A DNA stretch of 64,000 nucleotides from Xanthomonas sp. XNM01 (GTDB lineage: Bacteria > Pseudomonadota > Gammaproteobacteria > Xanthomonadales > Xanthomonadaceae). Below, piece by piece: positions 36,127 to 44,754 of this stretch (positions are counted from its first letter, which is position 1; the number at the start of each line of letters is the position of its first letter). The notes under the pieces are model-generated. The model ran no database searches, was not told the DNA's origin, and was given only the letters and a program-made list of their open reading frames with translations. Where the stretch lies: the NCBI RefSeq assembly GCF_014851915.1, contig NZ_JACVAP010000008.1, positions 1 through 64,000 of the forward strand. Reading direction: 5' to 3'. The position numbers and the translations under genes are program-made.

Positions 36127-36838
36127 CGGCGACATCGCCGCGCAGCTCGCGACATGGCGCGGCTGCGCGTCCGATCGCCTGGATCCCGTGCGCTTCCATT
36201 TCATCGAGGCGCTGCAGCGCCGGGCCGCCACCCAGGAAGCGGCGGTGCAGGCCCTGCTGGCGCCACGGCTGGAGGCTCTGGTCGATGCCTATGCCGATGC
36301 GCTGGAACGCGCGCTGGCCACGGGCTGGCAGCCAGGCACGACGCAGGTCGAGGCAGCGTCGCGCCCGCGCGGCCCGCTGGCGCTGCTGGTCGGGCGGCTC
36401 GATGCCGGCCAGGAAAGCGTGTCCGCGGCGACCCCATCGCCGGCGTCCGGCGTCGGCGATGCGCGTGGGGAACCGGATGCACCGGCCGCCGATGCCTGGC
36501 AGCCGCCGTCCGCGCTGGACGAGGCACGCCAGCTCTGGTCGAAGGTGCGTATCGAGCAGCAGATGCGCGAATCGCTCAGTCATCTGCCGGAGGACGCGGG
36601 GCCGCTCAACTCGGTCGTGCTGGTGCATCGCGCGCTGACCCTGATGAACACGCTGTCGCCGGAGTACCTGCAGCACTTCCTGACCTATGTCGATGCACTG
36701 GTCTGGATGCAGCGCCTGTCCGGCGAGGGGGGCTCCGTCGCCGAGCCTGCGCGTCCTGCCACGGCGAAGAAGCGCGCGGCCGCCAAACCCCGCAAGCCGC
36801 GCAGTCCGCGCACGAATACAACGCCGCCGGCCGAGTAA
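36116..36838 (+). CDS. DUF2894 protein, last gene of the motor-like operon
   Basis: 240 residues and cytosolic. RFHFIEALQRRAATQEAAVQ and LARQLWSKVRIEQQMRESL-type blocks, then NSVVLVHRALTLMNTLSPEY and YLQHFLTYVDALVWMQRL, are the DUF2894 features; a Lys/Ala/Pro-rich tail follows (KKRAAAKPRKPRSPRTN). Start at MRSSGDI, overlapping the OmpA stop by 11 bases. Function unknown. The basic tail could contact nucleic acid or acidic partners (speculative). Constant pairing with DUF3348/DUF802/OmpA is the main clue. Confidence 0.82.
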   Translation: MRSSGDIAAQLATWRGCASDRLDPVRFHFIEALQRRAATQEAAVQALLAPRLEALVDAYADALERALATGWQPGTTQVEAASRPRGPLALLVGRLDAGQESVSAATPSPASGVGDARGEPDAPAADAWQPPSALDEARQLWSKVRIEQQMRESLSHLPEDAGPLNSVVLVHRALTLMNTLSPEYLQHFLTYVDALVWMQRLSGEGGSVAEPARPATAKKRAAAKPRKPRSPRTNTTPPAE

Positions 36839-37109
36839 CCGCCGCGGTGCCCGCGGCGGGCCGTCGACGGCGCGGGGACCACCGACCGGTCTGGATCATC
36901 ACGGCCGCTGCGAGGGGGGTCACGGCCGCTCCGGAGCAATGCCGGCAGCGTGGATGCAGGCCGAACCACACGGCGCTCGCATCCCGCGCGCGGTGATCCA
37001 TCCAGCCGCGCCTCCATCGTCATCGGACGACGGTCGACGCCTGGTCCGGCGCAGGCAGCCATCGAGGCCGCCCGGCCACACCCGGCCATCGCACGCGAAG
37101 CGTGGTGGC

Positions 37110-37808
37110 TCAGCGCATCAGCCAGTGGCGCAGCAGCGCCGTGGTCGCCTCGGGCTGTTCCATCGGCGGCAGATGACCGCACGCCGGCACCGTGTGCAGT
37201 GCCGCATCGCGGATGCCGGCGGCGATGCACTGCGCTTCTGCCGGTGGCGTCATCGCATCGTCGGCACCGACCACCACCAGCGTCGGCACCGCGATCGCCG
37301 CCAGCAGCGGCCGCGCATCGGCACGGCCGAGGATCGCGGTCTGCTGGCGCAGATAGGCCTCCGGGCCGACGCGCTGGGCCATCGCCTGTACCTGCGCCCC
37401 CACCGCGCCATCGACGTGGCGCGGATGCACCAGCCGCGGCAGCAGCTGCCGGGTGACGCCGACGAAGCGACCCTGCCGCATGGCCGTGATCCCCAGCCGC
37501 CGCTGGCGCGCGCGCTCCGGCGAATCCGGCGCGGCGCTGGTGTCGAACAGCGCCAGCCTCAGCACCCGCTGCGGCTGCTGGCGCAGGATCTCGAACGCGA
37601 CATGGCCGCCCATCGACAGCGCACCCAGCGCGAAGCGCTCCGGTGCGCCAGCCAGCACCCGCGCCGCCATCGCCGCGATGCTGTCATCGGCGGTCAGATC
37701 GGGCACCGATGCATCGGCGACGCCGGCCAGCGCGTCGACCTGGTCGCGCCACAGCCGCCCGTCGCAGAGCAGGCCGGGGAGCAGCAGCAGCGGGATGCGG
37801 CCGCTCAC
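37110..37808 (-). CDS. alpha/beta hydrolase
   Basis: About 232 residues. The fold starts IPLLLLPGLLCDGRLWRDQV, and the nucleophile elbow is ALGALSMGGHVAFEIL (Ser in LSMGG). The acid is in VVVGADDAMTPP and the His in ACGHLPPMEQPE. No signal peptide, so cytosolic. The frame is open upstream to 37,916, but those codons are Arg-rich; a GTG start at 37806-37808 (or 9 bases earlier) best fits the fold. Substrate unknown, and no operon partner. Confidence 0.75.
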   Translation of the reverse strand: MSGRIPLLLLPGLLCDGRLWRDQVDALAGVADASVPDLTADDSIAAMAARVLAGAPERFALGALSMGGHVAFEILRQQPQRVLRLALFDTSAAPDSPERARQRRLGITAMRQGRFVGVTRQLLPRLVHPRHVDGAVGAQVQAMAQRVGPEAYLRQQTAILGRADARPLLAAIAVPTLVVVGADDAMTPPAEAQCIAAGIRDAALHTVPACGHLPPMEQPEATTALLRHWLMR

Positions 37809-38199
37809 CGCCCACACCTGCCGATGACGGCGCGATCCACCGGACCGGAACGAACCAGCGACGCGGCGACACGGGGCGTCGCGCGGACGCCGAACGCGGG
37901 CGGCATCACCCGGCACGCGCGACGATGGCGCGAACCGGGGTGCGGGGCGTCAACGGTCGGCAACCGCGTGCGAGGCGGAGCGTCGTGGTCGGGGTGGTCC
38001 GTGCCTTTCCCGGCCGCGGCGAGGGTGCAGGCGTCCGCGGCAGGCAGGCGGCCCGGCGCATGACACGGTATCGGCAGGCAGGAACGCGGGTGATCCATCG
38101 GCGCGTCATCGGGCGGCGCTGCAGTATCGCGGATGCGCCGTCTCCTTGCCGTGCCGGCGTCGCGCCGTGGAGCATCGACGCCGTGCCCTGGACGACCTC
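37809..38199. other. intergenic region, no gene seen
   Basis: 391 bases between two minus-strand genes. No plausible protein, RNA or regulatory repeat was found. It separates the hydrolase gene from the end of the esterase operon. Confidence 0.4.
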
Positions 38200-39849
38200 C
38201 TACAGTGTGCCGCGCTGCACGAACGGCGCCTGCCGCCAGAACGCACGCTCGGCACCGCGCGGATCGTCGGCCAGCGACGACGGCGCATCGAACAGCATGG
38301 TCTGCCGCCGCGCCAGCGCGTACGGCTCCCAGCCGGGCAGGCCGGCGTGGTTCGGGTCGCCGCTGCGGGCGAAGGCCAGCAGCGCCGCGCTCATCGCATC
38401 GGCCACCGCCTGCGCCTGGGCGCCGTCGCCGGTGCGCGAACCGGGCTGGGCGATGTTGTCGAACACCAGCGGGATGTCCAGTGTGTGGAAGGCGCGGAAC
38501 TTCCCGTCGTCCAGCGGCGAGCCCCAGTCCAGCTGGTAGGCCCAGGTCGGTGCCGCCGTCGATGGCTGCCGCGCGCGCGCCTCCAGCTCCTCGACCGCGC
38601 CACGCCAGGAGCGACCGGCGGTGGTCGCGGCGAAGAACACCTCCGACGGCGTGTAGTGCGGATACAGACGCCGGTACTCGGCCACCACCAGGTCGGCGCG
38701 GATGTCGACGTACTGCTGGGCTTCCAGCTTGCCCGGCAGTTCCTCCCAGCTCAGTGCGAAGTTCTTCGGATCGCCGCCGAGGAAGGCGCGGGTCTCGTCG
38801 CGGGTGTTGCCGATCACCATCGGAATCGCCGCCGACTGCGCCGGTGCGTCCGGGAAGAACGGATGCCGCGGCAGGACGTCGCCATCCATCACCGGGCCGA
38901 AGTACAAGCGCGTGTTCTCGATTCGCGAGAAGTCGCGCGCGGCGGTGCCTTCCAGCAGTTTTTCCGGCGGCAGCGCACGCAGCCGCGCGATCGCGTCGGG
39001 CGCGGCCGGGTCGATGCCGAGCGTCTCGGCGAACAGGCGTGCGCGCTGGGTCGCCGCACGCGGCCCGGCGGCAGTGACCTGCTGGCCGCTCATCGTCCAG
39101 GCGCGGTGGAACAGGCCCTTCGCCGCCGGCATCGCCATCAGCGTGGCGATCTTGGCGCCACCGCCGGACTGGCCGAACACGGTCACGTTCCCGGCATCGC
39201 CACCGAACTCGGCGGCGTGGTCGCGCACCCACTGCAGGGCCAGCACCAGGTCGAGCTGGCCGGCGTTGCCGGACTGCGCGTAGGCCGGATCGCCGAACTG
39301 GCCCAGGTACAGGTACCCGAACGCATTGAGACGGTGGTTGACGGTGATCACCACCACGTCGCCGCGCCGGCAAAGGCGGCCGCCGTCGTACAGCGCGTCG
39401 CTGCCGGAGCCGCTGTCGAAGCCGCCGCCGTGGATGTAGAACAGCACCGGCCGTTTGCGGCCGTCGCGCAGGCCCGGCGTCCACACGTTGAGGAACAGGC
39501 AGTCCTCGCTGCCGGGGCCGTCGTTGCCGCGCTGCGGCGTGGAGGCGCCATAGGCGGTGGCGTCGAGCACGCCGCGCCAGGGCTGCGGCGCGCGCGGTGC
39601 CTGGAAACGCACCGGCGCGGTATCGGCACCGTAGCGCACGCCGCGGAACACGTGCACGCCATCCTCGGTGACGCCACGCACGCGGCCGCTGCGGGTGGCC
39701 AGCAGCGGCCGTGCGGTCGTCGCCTGCGCGGTCCACGGCGCGGCACCGAGCAGCAGCGCGCCTGCACCGAGGCCGGCCGCCTGCAGCAGCTGGCGGCGCT
39801 GGGGATCGTGCATGCCGGCAGTGGCCGGCCTGGAGGGATCGGACGACAT
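38200..39849 (-). CDS. exported type-B carboxylesterase
   Basis: 549 residues. Start at MSSDPSRP. A Tat-like signal follows (PQRRQLLQAAGLGAGALLLG), then a carboxylesterase domain with SEDCLFLNVWTP, oxyanion IHGGGFDSGSG and nucleophile Ser in VTVFGQSGGGAKIATLMA. The catalytic His appears to be in FRAFHTLDIPLVFDNI, and the acid is in the preceding half. It is the third gene of the PL1-esterase-esterase operon on the minus strand, 4 bases downstream of its neighbour. Removal of acyl or methyl substituents from pectin fragments is likely (inference); the family itself is broad. Confidence 0.82.
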   Translation of the reverse strand: MSSDPSRPATAGMHDPQRRQLLQAAGLGAGALLLGAAPWTAQATTARPLLATRSGRVRGVTEDGVHVFRGVRYGADTAPVRFQAPRAPQPWRGVLDATAYGASTPQRGNDGPGSEDCLFLNVWTPGLRDGRKRPVLFYIHGGGFDSGSGSDALYDGGRLCRRGDVVVITVNHRLNAFGYLYLGQFGDPAYAQSGNAGQLDLVLALQWVRDHAAEFGGDAGNVTVFGQSGGGAKIATLMAMPAAKGLFHRAWTMSGQQVTAAGPRAATQRARLFAETLGIDPAAPDAIARLRALPPEKLLEGTAARDFSRIENTRLYFGPVMDGDVLPRHPFFPDAPAQSAAIPMVIGNTRDETRAFLGGDPKNFALSWEELPGKLEAQQYVDIRADLVVAEYRRLYPHYTPSEVFFAATTAGRSWRGAVEELEARARQPSTAAPTWAYQLDWGSPLDDGKFRAFHTLDIPLVFDNIAQPGSRTGDGAQAQAVADAMSAALLAFARSGDPNHAGLPGWEPYALARRQTMLFDAPSSLADDPRGAERAFWRQAPFVQRGTL

Positions 39850-39853
39850 CGGG

Positions 39854-40852
39854 TTACTCCGGAGAAGTCGGGGAAGGGGCGCGCGCGGTCTGCGCGCGGA
39901 TCCAGGCGATGGCCAGCTGCGGCCACAGCGCGAGCGTGCCGCGCGCTTCGCGCACGCCGAAGCCGTGGCCGCCGTGCGCGTACAGATGCAGTTCGTGTTC
40001 GATGCCGGCACCACGCAGCGCGGCTTCGAACAGCAGGCTGTTGTCGACGCTCACCACGCTGTCGTCCTGCGCGTGCAGCAGGAACACCGGCGGCGTGGCC
40101 GCATCGACGCGCTGCTGCAGCGAGTAGCGGTCCACCGCCGCGGCATCGGGCGCATCGCCGAGCAGGCGCTGGCGCGAACCGGGGTGCGCGTGCGCGCCCA
40201 TGTCGATCACCGGATACACCAGCACCGCATAGGCCGGGCGCGGGTCGAGCGCATCGGCCGCGTCGACCGGCGCGTAGACGCGCTCGGCATGGCGGGTGGC
40301 CAAGCTGGCGGCGACGTGGCCGCCGGCGGAGAAGCCCATCACCCCGACCGTGGCAGGATCGATGCCCCACTCTGCGGCCCGATGGCGGATCAGGCGCAGC
40401 GCGCGCTGCGCGTCGGCCAGCGGCACGTCGCGCGCGTTGCGGTGGCCTTCGCCCGGCAGCCGGTACTGCAGGACGAACAGGGTCAGCCCCGCCTCCTCGG
40501 CGAAGGCCGGCACCAGCGCGGTGCCCTCCTTGTCCAGCACCACGCGCTGGTAGCCGCCGCCCGGCACCACCAGCAGCGCGCGGCCATCAGGTTTCGCTGG
40601 ACGGTAGACGGTCAGGTTCGGCTGGTCGATGCGGTCGACGAAGCGGTCCGGCAGTGCGGGATCGTCGCTGCGTTCGACGGTGCGCTGGCCCAGCGCCAGG
40701 CCTTCCGAGCCCGGCGGCGTGCCAGGCCACAGCGGCAGCACGGCGCTGGCGGTCGCCACACCGGGACCGGCACGGGTGGCGGACGTGCCGGCACAGGCGC
40801 CGGCGCTCAGGGCCAGCAGGCACAGCGCGATTGCGCGCAATGGCAGTCTCAT
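39854..40852 (-). CDS. alpha/beta hydrolase lipoprotein, likely polysaccharide acetylesterase
   Basis: 332 residues. Start at MRLPLRA. The lipobox-like signal LCLLALSAGACAG suggests a periplasm-facing lipoprotein. Hydrolase blocks are LLVVPGGGYQRVVLDKEG (oxyanion hole), VGVMGFSAGGHVAASLA (nucleophile), FLLHAQDDSVV (acid) and LYAHGGHGFG (His). This BD-FAE/acetylxylan-esterase-like arrangement is common in polysaccharide loci. Its start overlaps the pectate lyase stop by four bases, so deacetylation of the lyase substrate or product is the natural role (inference). Confidence 0.82.
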   Translation of the reverse strand: MRLPLRAIALCLLALSAGACAGTSATRAGPGVATASAVLPLWPGTPPGSEGLALGQRTVERSDDPALPDRFVDRIDQPNLTVYRPAKPDGRALLVVPGGGYQRVVLDKEGTALVPAFAEEAGLTLFVLQYRLPGEGHRNARDVPLADAQRALRLIRHRAAEWGIDPATVGVMGFSAGGHVAASLATRHAERVYAPVDAADALDPRPAYAVLVYPVIDMGAHAHPGSRQRLLGDAPDAAAVDRYSLQQRVDAATPPVFLLHAQDDSVVSVDNSLLFEAALRGAGIEHELHLYAHGGHGFGVREARGTLALWPQLAIAWIRAQTARAPSPTSPE

Positions 40853-42189
40853 CGTGCGTCGTCCTCGTCCAGTGCCGCGTAGCCATGGCGCGGTTCCATC
40901 GTGCGCAGGTCCCAGTCGGCCTCGACGAAGGCGCGCCGCGTCGGCGCGTATTCCGGGTAGCCGCCGACCTCGTCCTGGCTGTCGATGATGCGGCCGCGCC
41001 CTGCGGCTACGTCGGCCAGGATGCGCTGGTCGATCGGATCGCGCCGCCACGGGGTCGCACCGGCACGGGCGAGCACCGCCTGCGGCACATCGGCCGCGGC
41101 GATCGGCGCCAGGGCCGGGGCCAGCGCGATCCGGGCATCCCGCATCTGCGCATGGGTGTCGTGGTAACGGCCCTGCATCGGCAGCTCGCCGCCGGCCGGG
41201 TCGAACGCCAGGTTGTCGAGCAGCTGCAGGTCGACATCACCGTCGCCGCCGAGCATGAAGAACGCCAGCGGCCCGGTCGACGGCCCGGCCCTGAGCACGT
41301 TGCCCTGCACGCGCAGGCTGCCGGCGGCATGCGGGTGGTCCGTCCACTCGGTGCCGATCAGGTTGTAGTGCACGCCACGCTGGCCGGGGTTGTAGATCAG
41401 GTTGTTGACCACCTGGCCGCTGGCGCCGCCCTTGAACAGGGGATTGCGGTCGCGGTTGTGCGCGTACAGATTGCCGACGATCAGCACCTCGCCGACGTTG
41501 TCGTGGATCAGGCTGCCCTTGGAGTGCTCACCCTTGGCGTGGGTGGCGTGCGACAGGCCTTCGGCGACCAGGTTGTTGCTGAAGGTGATCCGCTGCGAGG
41601 TCGCGGCGCGCGCGGCCTCGAGCGTGGCGTCGCCGGCGCGCCCGAAGCGCGGGCCCGATGCGGACAGACCTTCGTCGGTGGCCCAGGTCAGCGAGCAGTG
41701 GTCGACGATCACGTCGCGCGCGCCGATGGTGGAGATCGCATCGAAATCCACGCCGGCGCGCTTCGGCAGGCCGGCATCGCCGGGGCGCACGCGGATGTGG
41801 CGGACCACCACGTCGTGCGTGGCGATGTCGATGCCGCCGCGGATGAAGGTGATGCCCGGCGCCGGCGCGGTCTGCCCGGCGATGGTCAGGAACGGCTCGC
41901 GGATGCGCAGCGCCTTCAGCCCCAGGTCGATCACCCCGCCCACCTCGAACACCACCATGCGCGGGCCCTGCGCCGCGACCGCCTCGGCGAACGACCCCGG
42001 TCCGTCGGCGGCCAGCGTGGTCACCCGCAGGATGCGTCCGTCGCGGCCTCCGGGCGTGGACGCGGCCCAGCCCTGCGCGCCCGGAAACGCCGGCTCGGCC
42101 GCGGCGGCGGCGCCGGCCAGCGACGCAGCGAACAGGAGGGCGGGGAGCAGCCAGGACGGCCGGTGGGGACGGGACAGGGGCTGGGACAT
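40849..42189 (-). CDS. pectate lyase-like protein, PL1 family
   Basis: 446 residues. Start at MSQPLSRP with a signal peptide ending AAA. The beta-helix begins FPGAQGWAASTPGGRDGRIL and VVFEVGGVIDLG, has the Ca/substrate region DVIVDHCSLTWATDEGL, and a basic catalytic face around GLSHATHAKGEHSKGSL. This is the layout of PL1 secreted lyases. It heads the PL1-esterase-esterase operon and is divergent from the hydratase/TRAP operon, with a TGACACCGGTTTACCA operator between. Products would feed the TRAP and Kdu path. Confidence 0.88.
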   Translation of the reverse strand: MSQPLSRPHRPSWLLPALLFAASLAGAAAAAEPAFPGAQGWAASTPGGRDGRILRVTTLAADGPGSFAEAVAAQGPRMVVFEVGGVIDLGLKALRIREPFLTIAGQTAPAPGITFIRGGIDIATHDVVVRHIRVRPGDAGLPKRAGVDFDAISTIGARDVIVDHCSLTWATDEGLSASGPRFGRAGDATLEAARAATSQRITFSNNLVAEGLSHATHAKGEHSKGSLIHDNVGEVLIVGNLYAHNRDRNPLFKGGASGQVVNNLIYNPGQRGVHYNLIGTEWTDHPHAAGSLRVQGNVLRAGPSTGPLAFFMLGGDGDVDLQLLDNLAFDPAGGELPMQGRYHDTHAQMRDARIALAPALAPIAAADVPQAVLARAGATPWRRDPIDQRILADVAAGRGRIIDSQDEVGGYPEYAPTRRAFVEADWDLRTMEPRHGYAALDEDDAR

Positions 42190-42264
42190 CGCGTTCGCTG
42201 CAGGTTCGCCGGGGATGTTGCGACGCAGCGTGCGAATGGACTTGGCCGCGTGCACATTGTGTGA

Positions 42265-42280
42265 TGACACCGGTTTACCA
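42265..42280. promoter_or_regulatory. pectin-regulon operator variant, TGACACCGGTTTACCA
   Basis: Same TGACACCG half as the 15-bp operator, with a CCGG centre like the one before kduI. It lies 76 bases before the PL1 start and 80 before the hydratase start, so it can serve both. The companion motif TGCAGCAAAGCA is at 42313-42324. Confidence 0.7.
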
Positions 42281-42359
42281 TATACCGATTGCGCCGCACT
42301 GTCGTTTGGCAGTGCAGCAAAGCAACACCTGCCCCGAATACTGATCAGAGGACGACGCC

Positions 42360-43208
42360 TTGAGCACCGCCAACGGGATTGTGGACCACACCACGGACAG
42401 CGCCGCGCTGGCCGACATCGCCGAGCGCTTCGTCGGCGCACGCCTGCGTGGCGAATCGGTACCGGACTTTCCCGGCGCCATCCCCGACGATCTGGTGACC
42501 TCCTACAAGGTCCAGGACATCGCGATCTCGCGCTGGCCCGATGCCGTGGTCGGCTGGAAGGTCGGCTACATCGCCCCGGAGAAGCGCGACGTGTCCGGCG
42601 ACGACCGCCTGCTGGGCCCGATCTTCGAAGGCAACTTCTGGAATGCCACCGGTAGCATGCAGCCGATTCCGGTGTTCGCACCCGGCGGTTTCGGCGCGGT
42701 CGAGGCCGAGTACGTGATGCGCCTGGATGCCGACGCGCCGGAAGGCAAGACCGACTGGACGCCCGACGAGGCCGCCGCGCTGCCTGCCACGCTGTTCATC
42801 GGCCTGGAAGTGGCCAGCAGCCCGCTGAAGACGATCAACGAGCTCGGCCCGCGCGTGGTGGTGTCCGACTTCGGCAACAACAACGGCCTGATCCTGGGCG
42901 CCGAAGTGCCGGCCTGGACCACGCTGGACGAAGCCAGCCTGCTGGCCGAGACCCTGATCGACGGCAGCAGCGTCGGCACCGGCGGTGCCCAGCGCCTGCC
43001 CGGCGGCCTGCGCACCGCGTTCGCGTTCGCGCTGTCGCGCTCGGCCAAGCGCGGCCGTCCGCTCAAGCGCGGCGAGTACATCGCCACCGGCAACGCCACC
43101 GGCATCCACGACATCGCCCCGGGCCAGCGCGCCACGGTGGTCTTCCAGGGCTACGGCACGCTCGAGGTCGAGGCCGTCGCCGCCACTCCGAAGGAGAGCA
43201 GTGCATGA
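42360..43208 (+). CDS. FAA-hydrolase-family hydratase (2-keto-4-pentenoate hydratase-like)
   Basis: 282 residues. The start codon is TTG, behind GAGGACGACG. The fold matches the MhpD-like branch of the fumarylacetoacetase family: VVGWKVGYIAP, a metal-ligand pattern around FGAVEAEYVMRLD, and LFIGLEVASSPLKTINELGP. It would add water to a 2-oxo-alkenoate or handle a keto-deoxy acid. It is the first gene of the operon with the TRAP transporter, four bases overlapping dctP. Role in pectin breakdown is not established. A divergent operator suggests it acts on a uronate-derived keto acid (inference). Confidence 0.75.
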   Translation: MSTANGIVDHTTDSAALADIAERFVGARLRGESVPDFPGAIPDDLVTSYKVQDIAISRWPDAVVGWKVGYIAPEKRDVSGDDRLLGPIFEGNFWNATGSMQPIPVFAPGGFGAVEAEYVMRLDADAPEGKTDWTPDEAAALPATLFIGLEVASSPLKTINELGPRVVVSDFGNNNGLILGAEVPAWTTLDEASLLAETLIDGSSVGTGGAQRLPGGLRTAFAFALSRSAKRGRPLKRGEYIATGNATGIHDIAPGQRATVVFQGYGTLEVEAVAATPKESSA

Positions 43209-44218
43209 ATGGCAAGCTGACCCGACGCCAGCTGCTGATGGGCGCCGGCGCACTGCCGCTGGCCGCCGCCGGGGGCGCGTTCGCCGCCGGCGACGCGGCA
43301 TCCGGCAGCGCGACCCACGTGCTGACCGCCACCGACGTGCACGTGTCGGACTATCCGACCGTCGAGGCGGTGCGCTGGATCGGCGAGACCCTGCGCGAGC
43401 AGACCAAGGGCCGCCTCGACATCCGCCTGTACTACGCCGGCCAGCTCGGCCGCGAGTCCGAGGCGATCGACATGGCCCGCTTCGGCGCGATCGACATCAC
43501 CCGCGTCTACTCGGGCGCGCTGAACAACGCCTTCCCGCTGACCCGCGCACTGTGCCTGCCGTACGTGTTCGACTCGGTCGCGCACATGCGCCACGCGCTC
43601 GACAGCGGCGTGGCCGAGGACGTGCTGCGCGGCTTCGAGACCCGCGACCTGGTCGGCCTGGCGATCTACGACAGCGGTGCGCGCTGCTTCTACAACACCA
43701 AGCACCCGATCGTGGAACCGAAGGACCTGCACGGCCTGAAGCTGCGCGTGGCGTCCTCGGACATGTTCATCAAGCTGGTCCGCCTGCTGGGCGCCAACCC
43801 GACGCCGATGTCGCTGGGCGACACGTTCTCCGGCATGGAGACGCACATGATCGACGGCGCCGAGAACAACATGCGCAGCTTCCACTCCAGCCGCCACTTC
43901 GAGGCCTCGCACTACTGGTCGCAGTCCGACCATTCGTACGCGCCCGACGTGCTGCTGATCTCGCGTCGCAGCCTCGAGGCGCTGGCCCCGGCCGACCGCC
44001 AGCTGCTGCTGGAAACCGCCCGCGCCTCGGTGCCGGTGATGCGCAAGCTCTGGGATGCCTCCGAAGGCAAGGCGCGCGAGGAAGTGGTCAAGTACGGCGT
44101 GAAGACCAACGACGTCGACATGGCCGCCTTCCACAAGGCCGCCCAGCCGCTGCGCGACGAATACCTGCGCCAGCCGGAAATCGAAGCCCTCTACCGTCGC
44201 ATCCGCGACTTCGCCTGA
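43205..44218 (+). CDS. TRAP transporter substrate-binding protein (DctP family)
   Basis: 337 residues. A Tat-like signal (TRRQLLMGAGALPLAAAGGA) precedes the DctP domain. Visible features are YYAGQLGRESEAIDMARFGA, LPYVFDSVAHMRHALDS, and the carboxylate-binding Arg region LKLRVASSDMFIKLVRLLGA. GMETHMIDGAENNMRSF is the family's helix. It captures an organic acid in the periplasm, and here probably an unsaturated uronate or keto-deoxyuronate. It overlaps the upstream hydratase by four bases; DctQ starts 16 bases later. Confidence 0.92.
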   Translation: MNGKLTRRQLLMGAGALPLAAAGGAFAAGDAASGSATHVLTATDVHVSDYPTVEAVRWIGETLREQTKGRLDIRLYYAGQLGRESEAIDMARFGAIDITRVYSGALNNAFPLTRALCLPYVFDSVAHMRHALDSGVAEDVLRGFETRDLVGLAIYDSGARCFYNTKHPIVEPKDLHGLKLRVASSDMFIKLVRLLGANPTPMSLGDTFSGMETHMIDGAENNMRSFHSSRHFEASHYWSQSDHSYAPDVLLISRRSLEALAPADRQLLLETARASVPVMRKLWDASEGKAREEVVKYGVKTNDVDMAAFHKAAQPLRDEYLRQPEIEALYRRIRDFA

Positions 44219-44234
44219 CACACGGAACCCCGCG

Positions 44235-44753
44235 ATGTCCTCCGAAGCCACGTTATCCCCTCCCGGCCCCGTCCAGCGCGCGCTGGACCTGGTCGCCTCC
44301 GTCACCATCGGCACCGCCGCCACCGCCCTGCTCGGGCTGGTCGTGGTCCAGGGCTGGCAGGTGTTCGCCCGCTACGTCATCAACGATTCGCCCAGCTGGA
44401 CCGAGCCGGTGACCCTGCTGCTGCTGGCCACCTGCATGGGCCTGGGCGCCGCTGCCGGCGTCCACACCAACCGCCATTTCGGCTTCTACCTGCTGCACGA
44501 CCACGTCAAGCCCGGCGTGCGCCGCGCGATCGACGTGCTGGTGCCGCTGATCATCGCCAGCCTCGGCGCGGTGATCGCGTACTGGAGCGTGGTGCTGCTG
44601 GTCGACGGCCTGTCGATCAAGGCCGCCGGCGCCGACCTGCCGCAGAGCATCAACTACCTGCCCCTGGCCATCGGCGGCGCGCTGATGGTGCTGTTCTCGC
44701 TCAATCGGATGGTGCTCGCCCTGGGTGCCCCGCGTCAGGAAGGAGCCCACTGA
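44235..44753 (+). CDS. TRAP transporter small membrane subunit (DctQ family)
   Basis: 172 residues with four membrane helices (LDLVASVTIGTAATALLGLV, PVTLLLLATCMGLGAAAG, AIDVLVPLIIASLGAVI, LAIGGALMVLFSLNR). The RYVINDSPSWTEP loop is the DctQ signature. It scaffolds the large subunit. Stop codon and the next start are one base apart. Confidence 0.92.
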   Translation: MSSEATLSPPGPVQRALDLVASVTIGTAATALLGLVVVQGWQVFARYVINDSPSWTEPVTLLLLATCMGLGAAAGVHTNRHFGFYLLHDHVKPGVRRAIDVLVPLIIASLGAVIAYWSVVLLVDGLSIKAAGADLPQSINYLPLAIGGALMVLFSLNRMVLALGAPRQEGAH

Positions 44754-44754
44754 C

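Noticed and set aside
32391-36838. Canonical Zorya defence system
   Set aside because: The stator pair is similar, but no ZorC, ZorD helicase or ZorE nuclease is encoded. It is reported as a distinct motor-like operon.
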